Shown here: positions 17,790 through 27,952 of the stretch, piece by piece
How positions within the stretch are numbered: position 1 is the stretch's first letter
Layout: every line of letters begins with the position of its first letter
Made by a program: the position numbers and the translations under genes
Origin: Rhodospirillales bacterium
GTDB taxonomy: Bacteria; Pseudomonadota; Alphaproteobacteria; Rhodospirillales; Casp-alpha2
Length of the DNA: 64,000 nt
Assembly: GCA_013203595.1 (NCBI GenBank)
Contig: JABMNT010000227.1
Span: 1-64,000, forward strand
Direction: 5' to 3'
Notes under the pieces: generated by a model
The model's input: only the letters and a program-made list of their open reading frames with translations
What the model was told of the DNA's origin: nothing
The model's database searches: none

Positions 17790-20074
17790 TGAGCAATGAC
17801 CAATCAACCACAAACTACCGCTGGGTCGGCAAGCGCACTCCACGACCGGACGGCGTCGACAAGGTAACCGGGCGTGCGCGCTACGGTGACGACATGTCGG
17901 TGCCGGGAATGCTGCATTGTAAAATCCTGCGCAGTCCCCATGCCCATGCCAGAATTGTTTCGATCGATCTGAGCAAGGCGAAAGCCCTGAAAGGCGTTAA
18001 AGCTGTATTGACCTGTGCGGAAATTCCCGACCATCCGTTGTCGGAGCCGCCATACGCGCCGATCATAAACGATATGCACGATATTTCACGCAACGTCATG
18101 GCTCGCGAAAAAGTGCTGTATGACGGGCATGCGGTGGCGGCCGTTGCCGCAACCAGTGAGCGGATTGCCCGTGCGGCGCTGAAATTGATTGACGTTGAAT
18201 ATGAGGTCTTACCACATGTGCTCGACCCGCTTGAGGCGGCACAACCCGGTGCGCCGATACTGAACGAGGATCAATTCACCTTCGGGGACGAAACCGAGCC
18301 CAAGGTCCCGTCGAACCTGTTTCGCTCGATTACCGGCAAACGCGGGGATCTGGAAGCAGGATTTGCTGAAGCAGATCTCATCATCGAACGTGAGTTCATC
18401 TCGGAGCCTGTGCATCAGGGCTATATCGAGCCATTGGCCTGTATCGCCACCACGTCAGAGGATGGCTGCGTCGAGTTATGGACAACGACCCAGGGCCATT
18501 TTGTCATTCGCGCGCTTTGCGCCAAACTGCTGAACATGGAATTGGCCAAAATCCGGGTGACGGCCTCGGAAATCGGTGGCGGATTCGGCGGTAAAAACAC
18601 CATTTACGGTGAGCCTGTGGCCATTCGACTGTCACAGATGACGGGCCGCCCGGTCCGCATGGTGATGACCCGAACCGAAGTTTTCCGGGCCAGCGGGCCA
18701 ACGGTCGGCAGCCGTTCGAAGATCAAGATGGGAGCGAAAAAAGACGGGACAATCACTGCCGCCGAGGTTGATACCTGGTATCAGGCTGGCGCCTTCAAGG
18801 GGGCACCTGTCGGTCGGGCCGTGGAAACCTATTTTTCCTCCTATAAAATCGCCAACGTCAGAGCCACTTGTTACGATGTTTGTGTGAACCGACCGAAAGT
18901 CGCCGCCTACCGGGCCCCCGGTGCACCCATGGCTGCCTTTGCGGCGGAAGGTGCGATCAACGAACTTGCGGATCGCCTGGGTATCGACCCCATTGATTTT
19001 CGCCTGAAGAATGCGGTTGGTGAAGGTGATGAAAGCCTGATGGGCAGTAAATACGGTCAGATCGGTCTGGTTGAGGTGCTCGAGAAAGTAAAAAGTCATC
19101 CCCATTACGCGGCTCCGCTTGGGCCCAACCAGGGCCGCGGATTTGCCCTCGGCTACTGGATGCATGGCGGTGGCCTGAGCAGCGTATCCGCCCACCTGCT
19201 GGACGATGGCACTGTGACTGTTGCCACCGGCAACCCTGATATCGGCGGCTCACGCTCGTCCATGCGGGTCATGGCTGCCGAAGAACTGGGTATTGATATT
19301 GAATTGATCAAGCCGATCGTCGCCGATACGGGATCGATGGGCTACAGCCATCTGACGGCGGGAAGCCGAACCACCTTTGCCACCGGCTGGGCTGTCGTCA
19401 ATGCGGTGCGTGAAATCATCGACAAGCTGCGCGCCCTTGCCGCCAAGAAATGGGGTATTTCCGTAGACGATGTGATCTGGGAATCGGGCCAGGCGGTGCC
19501 CAAGAAGGCGGGTCAGGACCGGATCAAACCCCTGAGCCTTAAGGAACTGGCCGGAATGGCGACAAAGATGGGCGGAGCGATTGCCGGGCATTCGGAAATC
19601 AATGCCGGCGGTGTCGGCGCCGCGTTCAGTGCGCAACTGGTTGATGTGGAAGTGGATCCGGAAACCGGGTTTGTTACCCCCACACGCTACACCGTTGTGC
19701 AGGATGTGGGGCGCGCGATTTCGCCTGATTATGTGGAAGGCCAAATGCAGGGTGGCGCGGTGCAGGGAATCGGCTGGGCCCTGAATGAAGCCTATATTTA
19801 TGACGCCGAGGGGCGGTTGCAGAATACCGGTTTTCTGGATTACCGGATGCCGGTCGCCTCGGATGTTCCGATGATCGATACGGTTTTGGTGGAAGTGCCA
19901 AACCCCAATCATCCTTATGGGGTGAGAGGTGTCGGTGAACCCTGTCTGGTACCTGCACCGGCGGCTGTTGCCAACGCGGTTGAGAATGCCATTGGCAGAA
20001 CCATGAGCTGGCTGCCGTTGTCACCACCCAAAATATTGCAGGCGATTGAGGAATTGAAGCTGGCAGCCGAATAA
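17789..20074 (+). CDS. molybdenum hydroxylase, molybdopterin-binding large subunit
   Basis: The 761-residue subunit has the cofactor motif GGGFGGKN, the active-site loop KVAAYRAPGAPMAAF and the catalytic Glu in GVRGVGEPCLVPAP. The loop reads AYRAPGAP rather than the AYXCSFR loop of form I CO dehydrogenase or AYRGAGR of form II. It is therefore not a CO dehydrogenase but a hydroxylase or aldehyde-oxidase-type enzyme that adds water-derived oxygen to a C-H bond. The substrate is unknown; nearby SDR, PcaC-like, nitroreductase, hydrolase and transporter genes suggest an aromatic or N-heterocyclic compound. No moco-maturation gene is adjacent. Confidence 0.92.
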   Translation: MSNDQSTTNYRWVGKRTPRPDGVDKVTGRARYGDDMSVPGMLHCKILRSPHAHARIVSIDLSKAKALKGVKAVLTCAEIPDHPLSEPPYAPIINDMHDISRNVMAREKVLYDGHAVAAVAATSERIARAALKLIDVEYEVLPHVLDPLEAAQPGAPILNEDQFTFGDETEPKVPSNLFRSITGKRGDLEAGFAEADLIIEREFISEPVHQGYIEPLACIATTSEDGCVELWTTTQGHFVIRALCAKLLNMELAKIRVTASEIGGGFGGKNTIYGEPVAIRLSQMTGRPVRMVMTRTEVFRASGPTVGSRSKIKMGAKKDGTITAAEVDTWYQAGAFKGAPVGRAVETYFSSYKIANVRATCYDVCVNRPKVAAYRAPGAPMAAFAAEGAINELADRLGIDPIDFRLKNAVGEGDESLMGSKYGQIGLVEVLEKVKSHPHYAAPLGPNQGRGFALGYWMHGGGLSSVSAHLLDDGTVTVATGNPDIGGSRSSMRVMAAEELGIDIELIKPIVADTGSMGYSHLTAGSRTTFATGWAVVNAVREIIDKLRALAAKKWGISVDDVIWESGQAVPKKAGQDRIKPLSLKELAGMATKMGGAIAGHSEINAGGVGAAFSAQLVDVEVDPETGFVTPTRYTVVQDVGRAISPDYVEGQMQGGAVQGIGWALNEAYIYDAEGRLQNTGFLDYRMPVASDVPMIDTVLVEVPNPNHPYGVRGVGEPCLVPAPAAVANAVENAIGRTMSWLPLSPPKILQAIEELKLAAE

Positions 20075-20092
20075 GGATTTTCTTTCGGATCC

Positions 20093-20140
20093 AGGGCATT
20101 TGCGGCGATTTTAGGATCGCCGTAAATGCCCTGATTCTTT
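20093..20140. terminator. hairpin terminator between converging operons
   Basis: The arms at 20093-20109 and 20116-20132 (AGGGCATTTGCGGCGAT against its reverse complement, 16 of 17 pairing) have a 6-base loop and are followed by a T-rich tail (GATTCTTT). It separates the molybdenum hydroxylase large subunit from the converging ctaB. Confidence 0.75.
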
Positions 20141-20193
20141 GAAATTACATCAAATCCACGATCGCAAATGATCCCATTTGCTCCGGTTTTGTG

Positions 20194-21132
20194 TTAAAAA
20201 ACCGGGAAGAAAAACGCCTTGTCGATCATTAGTGCGGCAAAAATGGCAAACAGGTAGAAGATTGAGAAGAAAAACAGGGGGCGGGCTCGCTCAATCCCCT
20301 GTTCTTTCCAGAGTAGCCAGCCGCGACGCCAGAAGTCGACGCCAAGGGCAGCTGCAATCACTCCGTAAATCAGGCCGGAAGACTGCAGGAGTACGGGCAC
20401 CAGGGTGACCGGCACCAACAGGCTGGTATAGATCAGCATTTGCCGTTTGGTTTCCTGTTCCCCGACAACGACCGGCATCATCGGCACCCCAGCGGCGTCA
20501 TAATCGCCCCGCCGGAAGAGGGCCAACGCCCAGGAATGGGGGGGAGTCCAGAAAAATATAATGGCAAACAGGGCGATCGATGCCAGGCCGATTTCGCCGG
20601 TAACCGCCGTCCAGCCGATCATCGGCGGAAACGCCCCGGCAGCGCCGCCGATAACGATATTCTGGGGTGTTCGGCGTTTTAACCACATGGTGTAAATGAA
20701 TACGTAATAGAGAATGGTTCCAGCCAGCAGGGCGGCTGCAGGGATATTCACCAGCCAGGCCATAATGGCGACCGCAAACAAGGACAGAAACACACCAAAT
20801 ACAAGCGCTTCTATGGGGTTCATGCGGCCCGCCGGTATCGGCCGGTTCATGGTCCGGGTCATAATGTGGTCGATATCCTGATCATACCACATGTTGATGG
20901 CACCGGATGCACCTGCGCCAATGGCGATACAGGCGACCGCGATAAATGCAGTTTTCGGATCGATTGAGCCCGGCGCTAATATCAGTCCAACGAACCCGGT
21001 AAACACGACAAGTGACATGACCCGCGGTTTCAGGATGAGGGCGTAGTCCTGCAGTCGAAAACGCGGCTGGCGTTGTTCGTCGGCGGTCAGGGTTGATTGT
21101 TCTTTTGATGGGTCGTTAACGCGTTCGTGCAC
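20194..21132 (-). CDS. ctaB: protohaem IX farnesyltransferase (haem O synthase)
   Basis: This is a UbiA-type prenyltransferase that adds a farnesyl group to haem B, giving haem O for the aa3 oxidase. The first aspartate-rich site [19 protein letters not shown] and the second [10 protein letters not shown] are present, with about nine membrane segments. I start it at GTG 21132 ([10 protein letters not shown]), with GGAG 7 bases upstream, giving 312 residues, the family size; the frame extends to 21246. It is the last gene of a leftward operon, whereas in many alphaproteobacteria ctaB lies inside the ctaCDGE operon. Confidence 0.94.
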   Translation of the reverse strand: MHERVNDPSKEQSTLTADEQRQPRFRLQDYALILKPRVMSLVVFTGFVGLILAPGSIDPKTAFIAVACIAIGAGASGAINMWYDQDIDHIMTRTMNRPIPAGRMNPIEALVFGVFLSLFAVAIMAWLVNIPAAALLAGTILYYVFIYTMWLKRRTPQNIVIGGAAGAFPPMIGWTAVTGEIGLASIALFAIIFFWTPPHSWALALFRRGDYDAAGVPMMPVVVGEQETKRQMLIYTSLLVPVTLVPVLLQSSGLIYGVIAAALGVDFWRRGWLLWKEQGIERARPLFFFSIFYLFAIFAALMIDKAFFFPVF

Positions 21133-21205
21133 GGGACACTCCAGCCTTGGTTCGGGTTGTTGAGCGCCCTTATAGGCAAGGCGCACAAAAGAATCCAGCT
21201 TCCTG

Positions 21206-22651
21206 TTAGGATGTTGTCTTGATGGCGAAGGCAATGCGTCCGGCAATCCAGATGAACATAATTCCGCCGATCACGGCGACCAGGGCGCCGACACCCATCA
21301 TATAAAGACCGATTTCTGCGCCAAGGGCTTCCATGCCCTGGGCATCACCCGCGGTTTTTCGGGGCGCGCCATATCCGCCAGCCAGAAAAAGCCCCAGAGA
21401 ATGCAGGGTTTGACCCAGCGCGTAACTCCAAAGCAGGATGCGTACGGAGCGAATCGAGCGGATCGGGGCGTTCAGGACCGGAAACAAAAAACAGAAAAAC
21501 AAACCGATAAAGGCGATATTTACGCCACCGATGACGCCGTGATAGTGAGCGGGTGTTCGGGTATCGGCACCGTCGACAAACAATCCCAGTACCCCGCCGA
21601 TGCCAAACACCGCAACCGACAGAAAAAGGCTTAATAAAGCCGGGTCGCGCCAATCGAACGCGCCCGATTGTTGCCTGTGAAGGTATAAATTGACCGCAGC
21701 GGCACCGACAAAGGCAAGCGTTGGCGGGGCCATGCCGTATTGCGCCCAGGTATAGGCCTGACGGCCGTCAAAGCTGGTTGGGTCAAACAGCAGGCTCAGG
21801 GACACCAGGGCCACGGCGGCGATGATAAACAGGCCGACAATGGCAAGGAAAATGCGCGGATCGATAAGCGGGCGCGAAATTGCAGTGCCGCCGACAATGT
21901 ACCAGGCGATCACCATCAGCAGGGTATTGAGAAACTGAAGAACATGGCCACCGGCCCAGAACACATCCTCGTTGAACCCGGCATCAAGTGCAGAGCCCCA
22001 GCGCAGTTCCAGGGATATGCCAAAACACAGCAGAGCGGCCAGATAGAGGATGCCAGCCACCGCGATCCCTTTGGTTACCGGATCAAAGGGCCCCTGGTGG
22101 GCTGGCGTATTTATCAGCAGGCGGATGCACTGGAGAGCAAGGGAAGATGCGAACAGGCACAGGCCCGTGTAGTAAAGCGGGTCAATGATGACCGGAACGT
22201 AGTTGTTGAGCGATGGTTCGCCACGATCCATCAATCCCGGAATAAACAGCAATACAAAAGCCACGTAGGCCAGCCAGAGCGACAGGGTTCCGAGCAAACG
22301 CCCGCGCGGGTTGCTGTTGGAAATCCGATATGTTGCGATTGTCAGGAGTCCGCCCAGCAGGCTCAGAAACCAGACCACAAAGGAAAAAACAACGTGGATA
22401 ACCAGGCCTTTTTGAAAAAACTGCAGCGGCCATGGGAAAATATCCTGGACGTTGGGGACCCGTGAAAAGGCCAGTAAAAAAGCAAAAATGCCGGCCAGAC
22501 CCAGTGAGGAGAGGGCAAGGATACACCAGCTTTTCAGTTCTCTTCTGGCCGGGGAGGGCTGCATGGCGGTCTGAAAACCGCCGACAATGCTCCAGCGTTG
22601 CCGTTGTGCCGGCTCAATTCCAGCTAATGGTTGGGGCTCAGACGGGGACAT
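21206..22651 (-). CDS. haem-copper oxidase subunit I-like membrane protein
   Basis: The 481-residue protein has about 12 membrane segments and a haem-copper oxidase subunit I pattern: a helix-2 His ([15 protein letters not shown]), a helix-6 His ([11 protein letters not shown]), and the helix-10 HxH ([13 protein letters not shown]) that carries haem ligands. The helix-7 His pair that completes the CuB site is not seen; that helix reads [19 protein letters not shown]. The helix-6 Tyr cross-link motif is also absent. It may therefore bind haem but lack a normal oxygen-reducing centre, or be a divergent NO-reductase-like or assembly protein. It overlaps DUF420 by 14 bases and precedes ctaB. Confidence 0.75.
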   Translation of the reverse strand: MSPSEPQPLAGIEPAQRQRWSIVGGFQTAMQPSPARRELKSWCILALSSLGLAGIFAFLLAFSRVPNVQDIFPWPLQFFQKGLVIHVVFSFVVWFLSLLGGLLTIATYRISNSNPRGRLLGTLSLWLAYVAFVLLFIPGLMDRGEPSLNNYVPVIIDPLYYTGLCLFASSLALQCIRLLINTPAHQGPFDPVTKGIAVAGILYLAALLCFGISLELRWGSALDAGFNEDVFWAGGHVLQFLNTLLMVIAWYIVGGTAISRPLIDPRIFLAIVGLFIIAAVALVSLSLLFDPTSFDGRQAYTWAQYGMAPPTLAFVGAAAVNLYLHRQQSGAFDWRDPALLSLFLSVAVFGIGGVLGLFVDGADTRTPAHYHGVIGGVNIAFIGLFFCFLFPVLNAPIRSIRSVRILLWSYALGQTLHSLGLFLAGGYGAPRKTAGDAQGMEALGAEIGLYMMGVGALVAVIGGIMFIWIAGRIAFAIKTTS

Positions 22652-23075
22652 GCGGATACAGATGTACGGCCATTACGTAGACCACCACCCCGGATACACC
22701 GACAAACACCCAGATCGGCCAGGTCCAGCGGGCAAGTCTTTTGTGTTTCTCGAAGTTTCCCCGTAAAGCGCGATAGAGGGTGAGGGGAACCAGGGGCAGG
22801 ATGGCGATGGCGCCAGCGACGTGAACGGCCAGCAAGGTGAAATAAAAGGGACGAATGAGCCCTTCGCCACCAAACCGGGCAAACCCGGAATTGGCTTTGT
22901 ATATGACGTAACCGACAAGAAACAGGCCGGAAATCGCAACGGCAGTGAGCATGCAGCGTTTGTGCTTTTGATGGTCCCCGGCGCGGATATAGCGGTATCC
23001 CAACAGCAAAAAAACCACTGACAAGGCATTCAGCGAGGCATTTAGATGGGTGATGTCCTGGATGTCAAAGGTCAT
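22638..23075 (-). CDS. DUF420 membrane protein (CtaM-like oxidase assembly factor)
   Basis: The 145-residue protein has four membrane segments and the DUF420 pattern (HLNASLNALSVVFLLLGY, HQKHKRCMLTA, FYFTLLAVHVAGAIAILPLV, KHKRLARWTWPIW). The conserved histidines in the loop and helix segments are present. CtaM, the Gram-positive member, is needed to mature haem-A oxidases, so an oxidase assembly role is likely. Its end overlaps the subunit I-like gene by 14 bases. Confidence 0.88.
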   Translation of the reverse strand: MTFDIQDITHLNASLNALSVVFLLLGYRYIRAGDHQKHKRCMLTAVAISGLFLVGYVIYKANSGFARFGGEGLIRPFYFTLLAVHVAGAIAILPLVPLTLYRALRGNFEKHKRLARWTWPIWVFVGVSGVVVYVMAVHLYPHVPV

Positions 23076-23112
23076 GGCGCTGCACCGGTCAACAGGCGAT
23101 CGATCAAAGGCG

Positions 23113-23196
23113 TCAGGACATTTTGTACATGATTGCCAGATACATAAAGATGGTTGCTGTCGCGAGAATGCCGCCGAGCAGGATATTTTTGTTCAT
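23113..23196 (-). CDS. 27-residue single-span membrane peptide
   Basis: ATG 23196 to the stop at 23113 encodes MNKNILLGGILATATIFMYL then AIMYKMS, one membrane helix with charged ends. AGGT lies upstream. It is the first gene of the leftward operon, 37 bases before DUF420. Small one-helix peptides are common partners of haem-copper oxidases, which makes this plausible, but nothing proves it is translated. Confidence 0.55.
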   Translation of the reverse strand: MNKNILLGGILATATIFMYLAIMYKMS

Positions 23197-23524
23197 GGGG
23201 ACTGACCTCTTGTCACATGTATCACGGTAAAAGACGGATGCATCTGCTAGATAGTCCGAGCCAGCGGAATATGCAACCGGGTAGCGCGGCTTCTGTGATC
23301 CATCCCGGGGCGTCAATTGTGCTGTCCAGGGGATTGATCCGGTTCACGGGGTGGCCAATCACTTACTTAATAATAATCAATTGCATTCCAAACAGCCAAT
23401 TGATTGAAATCTTGACTTGCCACGGTCTAAAAGGAACATTAGAAAGAGCGTAATTAGGTGAGTTCTCGGGCCACCTGTTTGAAATTTGTGTGTTTAATTT
23501 ATGGCTAATATTCGGATGGAAATA
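23197..23524. promoter_or_regulatory. divergent control region between the DUF420 and ctaC operons
   Basis: The 328 bases separate two diverging oxidase operons and are AT-rich near 23360-23460. TTGACT at 23412-23417 with AACATT at 23435-23440 (17-base spacing) is a possible but weak rightward promoter. No gene is seen. Confidence 0.4.
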
Positions 23525-24379
23525 ATGCTTAAACGACTATTCGCTCTGATCCCTGCGGGATTCACATATCTGCTGGCAGGGCAGGCATTGGCAGATGTAG
23601 AAATGCGATCATCGCAGTGGCAAATGTGGCTGCAGAAACCAATGTCGGAGTCTGCGGTCCTGGTTCACGATCTTAATCTGGGTCTTATGATTCTGGAGAC
23701 GGTGATTGTGCTTTTTGTCCTGGGACTGATGGTTTACATCCTTATTCGGTTTAACGAAAAAAATAACCCGGTTCCTTCCAAAAACACCCATAACACGATG
23801 CTTGAAGTGGTCTGGACGGCGCTGCCGATTTTAATATTGGTTGTTGTCGCCGTGCCCTCGCTGAAGGCGCTTTATTTCACGGATTCCAATCCCGACGTTG
23901 AAATGAACATCAAGGTGAATGGCAACCAGTGGTACTGGTCCTATTCCTATCCGGACAATGGCGACATTGCCTTTGACAGTATTATTGTTCCTGATGGCGA
24001 ACTGAAGCCAGGCCAGCCCCGGATGCTGAGCGTCGATAATCCGCTTGTCCTTCCGGCGAACACCAAGATTCGCTTTTTGATCGCGTCGAATGACGTGATT
24101 CATAACTTTGCTATGCCGTCGTTGGCGATCAAGGTTGATGCGACTCCGGGCCGGGTCAATGAGGTGTGGACGGAAATCAGTGAAGTCGGTAATTATTATG
24201 CCATGTGTTCCGAGCTTTGTGGTGTCAATCACGGCTTTATGCCCATTCACATAAAGGCTGTTTCGAAAGAAGCCTTCGCGAAATGGGTTGAGGAAGCGAA
24301 AGAAAAATTCGCAGACAATAGTTCATCAGACTATCCGAAAACTGTCCGCCTTGCCGAGGCAGTCAATAACGCCCGTTAA
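23525..24379 (+). CDS. ctaC: cytochrome c oxidase subunit II
   Basis: A signal peptide (MLKRLFALIPAGFTYLLAGQ..ALA) is followed by two membrane helices and a periplasmic cupredoxin domain. The CuA ligands are complete: His in NDVIHNFAMPSL and the C-x3-C-x3-H-x2-M set in CSELCGVNHGFM. The haem-edge tryptophan segment GNQWYWSYSYPD is present. I prefer ATG 23525, with a weak GGA site, over 23501, which adds 8 residues with no ribosome site; the length is then 284. CuA accepts electrons from cytochrome c. Confidence 0.96.
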   Translation: MLKRLFALIPAGFTYLLAGQALADVEMRSSQWQMWLQKPMSESAVLVHDLNLGLMILETVIVLFVLGLMVYILIRFNEKNNPVPSKNTHNTMLEVVWTALPILILVVVAVPSLKALYFTDSNPDVEMNIKVNGNQWYWSYSYPDNGDIAFDSIIVPDGELKPGQPRMLSVDNPLVLPANTKIRFLIASNDVIHNFAMPSLAIKVDATPGRVNEVWTEISEVGNYYAMCSELCGVNHGFMPIHIKAVSKEAFAKWVEEAKEKFADNSSSDYPKTVRLAEAVNNAR

Positions 24380-24419
24380 TGACGGGTGTCCGATAGATTA
24401 TTAAGTAAAGGGTCATATC

Positions 24420-26042
24420 ATGTCCAACGAAGCGGCAACCCACGATCACCATGCCGACCACAAACCGCCGTTTTTTCAAAGATGGTTCTGTTCGACCAAC
24501 CATAAGGATATCGGCACGCTGTATCTTGCCATTTCCATGATTGCCGCTCTCGTTGGCGGATTGATGTCATGGTATATTCGTTTGGAATTGGCCGAGCCGG
24601 GCATTCAGTTCCTGGATGTCGAGAACAATGGCTTTCAGTTCTATAATGTTCTGGTTACGGCGCACGGGTTCATCATGGTGTTCTTTGTCGTCATGCCAGC
24701 TCTGATCGGCGGCTTTGGCAACTGGTTCGTGCCGTTGATGATTGGTGCGCCGGATATGGCGTTCCCGCGGATGAATAACATCAGTTTCTGGTTACTGGTC
24801 GCTGGGTTCATTTTACTTTTGTTGTCGGCGGTTATCGGAGACGGACCGGGAACCGGCTGGACGGTTTATCCTCCGCTTTCAAACAGTGATTTCCATCCGG
24901 GACCATCCGTTGATTTCGGTATCCTGTCTCTCCACGTTGCCGGGGCGTCATCGATTTTGGGCGCGATCAACCTGATTGTGACGATTTTCAATATGCGGGC
25001 ACCGGGCATGACCATCCATCGCATGCCGTTGTTCGTCTGGTCAATTCTGATTACGGCCTTCCTGCTGCTGCTGGCGTTGCCGGTGCTGGCGGGTGCCCTG
25101 ACCATGCTGCTGACCGACCGCAACTTTGGCACCCACTTCTTTGATGCGGGTGCCGGTGGCGATCCGGTCCTGTGGCAGCACCTGTTCTGGTTCTTTGGTC
25201 ATCCGGAAGTTTACATCATTATTCTGCCTGCTTTTGGTATTATTTCGCAGGTCATATCAACGTTCTCCAAGAAGCCGATCTTCGGATATTTGGGAATGGC
25301 CTATGCCATGTCAGCCATCGGAGTTGTCGGTTTTGTTGTCTGGGCCCACCATATGTTCACGGTCGGTTTTGATGTCGACACCCGGGCTTACTTCACGGTC
25401 GCGACCATGGTTATTGCGGTGCCTACCGGCATCAAGATTTTCAGTTGGTTAGCCACCATGTGGGGGGGATCCATCAAGATGGAAGTGCCCATGCTCTATG
25501 CACTGGCCTTTATCTTTCTGTTTGTGGTCGGCGGAGTCACCGGAATCACATTGGCCAACGCCAGTGCGGATCTGGTCTTTCATGACACCTATTTTGTGGT
25601 CGCCCACTTCCACTATGTGATGGCCATTGCGGCTATTTTGGGGATGTTTTGCGGCTTCTATTACTGGATCGGCAAAATGTGCGGTAACCAGTATCCACGG
25701 GGACTTGCCAAACTGCAGTTCTGGGTGTTCTTCATCGGCGTCAATGTCCTGTTCTTCCCGCAGCATTTCTCCGGGCTTGCCGGTATGCCACGGCGGATTC
25801 CGGATTATCCGGATGCCTATTCAGGTTGGAATTACGTCAGTTCGGTGGGGGCATTGATTACCGCTGTCGGAACATTGCTGTTCTTCGTTGTTCTGTGGAT
25901 GACGCTGCGTTCGAAAGAGACCGTAGCGGCCAATCAGTGGGGCGAAGGGGCGACCACCCTGGAATGGACGGTTCCCAGTCCGGCACCGTTCCACACCCAC
26001 GAAGAACTTCCGGATATGACGGGAAAAGCGCCGGCTGAATAA
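24420..26042 (+). CDS. ctaD: cytochrome c oxidase subunit I
   Basis: The 540-residue catalytic subunit of the aa3-type oxidase has all metal ligands: low-spin haem His in [11 protein letters not shown], CuB His and the cross-linked Tyr in [15 protein letters not shown], the CuB pair in WAHHMFTVG, and VVAHFHYVM for both haems. D-channel and K-channel residues are in place ([22 protein letters not shown]). It reduces oxygen to water and pumps protons. It follows ctaC by 40 bases. Confidence 0.98.
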   Translation: MSNEAATHDHHADHKPPFFQRWFCSTNHKDIGTLYLAISMIAALVGGLMSWYIRLELAEPGIQFLDVENNGFQFYNVLVTAHGFIMVFFVVMPALIGGFGNWFVPLMIGAPDMAFPRMNNISFWLLVAGFILLLLSAVIGDGPGTGWTVYPPLSNSDFHPGPSVDFGILSLHVAGASSILGAINLIVTIFNMRAPGMTIHRMPLFVWSILITAFLLLLALPVLAGALTMLLTDRNFGTHFFDAGAGGDPVLWQHLFWFFGHPEVYIIILPAFGIISQVISTFSKKPIFGYLGMAYAMSAIGVVGFVVWAHHMFTVGFDVDTRAYFTVATMVIAVPTGIKIFSWLATMWGGSIKMEVPMLYALAFIFLFVVGGVTGITLANASADLVFHDTYFVVAHFHYVMAIAAILGMFCGFYYWIGKMCGNQYPRGLAKLQFWVFFIGVNVLFFPQHFSGLAGMPRRIPDYPDAYSGWNYVSSVGALITAVGTLLFFVVLWMTLRSKETVAANQWGEGATTLEWTVPSPAPFHTHEELPDMTGKAPAE

Positions 26043-26071
26043 GGCCGGGCGGGTTCAGGGGATACAGACGC

Positions 26072-26668
26072 ATGTCGCGACGAGACCAAAAGAACAGGAA
26101 GTTCGCCTTGATGCTGACCACTTTGGTGGCTGGCATGGTGGGTGTCTCGTTCGCTTCTGTGCCGCTCTATCAGTTGTTCTGTAAAGTCACCGGATATGGC
26201 GGAACGTTAAATACGGAAAATGTTGTGGCCCCTGCAGACGTTTCGGAACGAACGATAAATGTTCGTTTTGATTCGAATATCAGCCCGGACCTGTCCTGGC
26301 GGTTTGTCCCTTTGCAGCGGCAGGTCACGGTCAAACTGGGGGAGCAGACCCTGGCGTTCTTTGAAGCGGAAAATACGGGTGTAACAGCACAAACCGGGCA
26401 GGCGACTTTTAACGTCACACCGTTTAAGGCAGCTCCGTATTTTTCCAAAATCGAATGTTTCTGTTTCACGGAGCAGACTCTGGCTGGTGGACAGACAGTG
26501 CCGATGCCGGTGCAGTTTTTTGTTGATCCGGAAATTTTTGAAGATCCCGCTACCAAAGACATAGGGACGATTACCCTGTCCTATACGTTTTACCCGGCGG
26601 AGAATGATGAAGATGATCGTTCGAAAGTTAAAGTGTCGGCGCGGGTACAGGCGTCGCATAAAGGTTAA
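26072..26668 (+). CDS. ctaG: cytochrome c oxidase assembly protein (Cox11 type)
   Basis: The 198-residue protein has one N-terminal membrane anchor (FALMLTTLVAGMVGVSFASV) and a periplasmic copper-binding domain with the CFCF motif in KIECFCFTEQTL. Cox11/CtaG delivers copper to the CuB site of subunit I. It stands between ctaD and ctaE, the standard alphaproteobacterial order. Confidence 0.95.
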   Translation: MSRRDQKNRKFALMLTTLVAGMVGVSFASVPLYQLFCKVTGYGGTLNTENVVAPADVSERTINVRFDSNISPDLSWRFVPLQRQVTVKLGEQTLAFFEAENTGVTAQTGQATFNVTPFKAAPYFSKIECFCFTEQTLAGGQTVPMPVQFFVDPEIFEDPATKDIGTITLSYTFYPAENDEDDRSKVKVSARVQASHKG

Positions 26669-26700
26669 TTTGGATTTAGAAGACCGATTGGAGACTATAA

Positions 26701-27513
26701 ATGTCATCAGCTAGCGAGCAATCCCACCCTTTCCACATGGTGAAACCAAGCAAATGGCCCTTCGTTGGGGCAGTTGGTGCATTGGTTATGGCCTGTGGCG
26801 GTATTTACTACATGAGCGAAGGTTCGCTGGTCGGCTTTTTTGCGGGCCTGGCAATTGTTCTGTACACCATGTTCGGCTGGTGGAAAGATGTGATTGCCGA
26901 AGGTAATAATGGCGTTGACCATACGGAAACAGTACGCCATGGCCTGCGCATCGGGATGGTTCTGTTTATTGTCTCCGAAGTGATGTTCTTCTTTGCCTTC
27001 TTCTGGGCCTATTTCGGGGCAAGTATTCCGATGCTGAGCCGGGCAACAACGGGGATCTGGCCGCCGGAAGGCATTGTGCCACTTGAAACCTGGGACCTGC
27101 CGTTCCTGAACACATTGATCCTGCTGACCTCAGGCGCCACCGTGACCTATGCGCACCACGCCATTCAGAAAGGTGACCACAAGAGGTGCGCCACCGGTTT
27201 GTTGCTGACGGTGATCCTCGGTGTTATCTTCACCACGACACAGGCCTACGAATATGCCCATGCGACCTTCACCTTTGACCAGGACATCTACACCTCGACC
27301 TTTTATCTGGCTACCGGGTTCCACGGGTTCCATGTCATTGTCGGTACGATTTTCCTGGCGGTCTGTTATTTCAGGACCTTGAAAGGTCACTTCACCCCTG
27401 AGCAGCATATCGGTTTTGAAGCGGCTGCCTGGTATTGGCACTTCGTTGATGTGGTCTGGTTGTTCCTGTTTGTTTCCGTGTATTGGTGGGGAAGTTTCGG
27501 TTACGAGGGATAA
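26701..27513 (+). CDS. ctaE: cytochrome c oxidase subunit III
   Basis: The 270-residue protein has seven membrane helices. Hallmarks are HPFHMVKPSKWPFVGAVGAL, SEVMFFFAFFWAYFGAS, GFHGFHVIVGTIFL and the C-terminal WYWHFVDVVWLFLFVSVYWW. It stabilises subunit I. It ends the cox operon, with a strong terminator 57 bases later. In relatives the next genes are usually DUF983 and SURF1; here DUF983 is 23.6 kb away, beyond the prophage, and no SURF1 gene is seen. Confidence 0.97.
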   Translation: MSSASEQSHPFHMVKPSKWPFVGAVGALVMACGGIYYMSEGSLVGFFAGLAIVLYTMFGWWKDVIAEGNNGVDHTETVRHGLRIGMVLFIVSEVMFFFAFFWAYFGASIPMLSRATTGIWPPEGIVPLETWDLPFLNTLILLTSGATVTYAHHAIQKGDHKRCATGLLLTVILGVIFTTTQAYEYAHATFTFDQDIYTSTFYLATGFHGFHVIVGTIFLAVCYFRTLKGHFTPEQHIGFEAAAWYWHFVDVVWLFLFVSVYWWGSFGYEG

Positions 27514-27569
27514 GCCCTACTTCGTAACAACCTAACAAACCGGGGGGCTGTTTAACCCGGTCGATATAG

Positions 27570-27618
27570 AAATGGCTCAGAACCGGCATTCATCTATTGC
27601 CGGCTGGGCCATTTTTTT
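27570..27618 (+). terminator. intrinsic terminator of the cox operon
   Basis: The stem is built from AAATGGC/GCCATTT (27570-27576 with 27608-27614) and CCGGCA/TGCCGG (27583-27588 with 27598-27603), ending in a 7-T run (27612-27618). An outer arm GGGCTGTTTAA (27544-27554) also pairs with TTGAACAGCCC (27617-27627). Confidence 0.85.
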
Positions 27619-27712
27619 GAACAGCCCGTTTGACTGCCTACAATGTTGATTATTCAAAATTGACTCTTCTGCTTCGCTATGTGACTTTTCATGATTTGCA
27701 GGGTGATGAGAA

Positions 27713-27952
27713 ATGGCGCTAGCACCAAAACTGGCAGATGATGCCAAGGCCCGATTTGGCATCATGGCCCTCATTGTCGGCGGCCTGAGCATAACCATCG
27801 CAGTTTTGTGTTTCATTTCGGACGCGGAAATCATCACCTCGCTGGATTTGGGTAAAGACGCGGGGGTTATCGGCTGGTATCTGATGGCCCTGGGGATGTT
27901 GTTTTCAGCCGTTGGCCTGATCCTGGGTGCGACGATTTCAAGCAAACGCTAA
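27713..27952 (+). CDS. small two-helix membrane protein, unknown
   Basis: The 79-residue protein has two predicted membrane helices (FGIMALIVGGLSITIAVLCF and IGWYLMALGMLFSAVGLILG) with a short charged loop between and a basic end (SSKR). A purine-rich GTGATGAGAA precedes the ATG. I do not recognise the family. It lies between the cox terminator and the first prophage gene, so it could be the last chromosomal gene before the prophage or belong to it. Confidence 0.6.
   Translation: MALAPKLADDAKARFGIMALIVGGLSITIAVLCFISDAEIITSLDLGKDAGVIGWYLMALGMLFSAVGLILGATISSKR

Noticed and set aside
17789-20074. CO dehydrogenase large subunit (CoxL)
   Set aside because: The active-site loop reads AYRAPGAP, not AYXCSFR or AYRGAGR.
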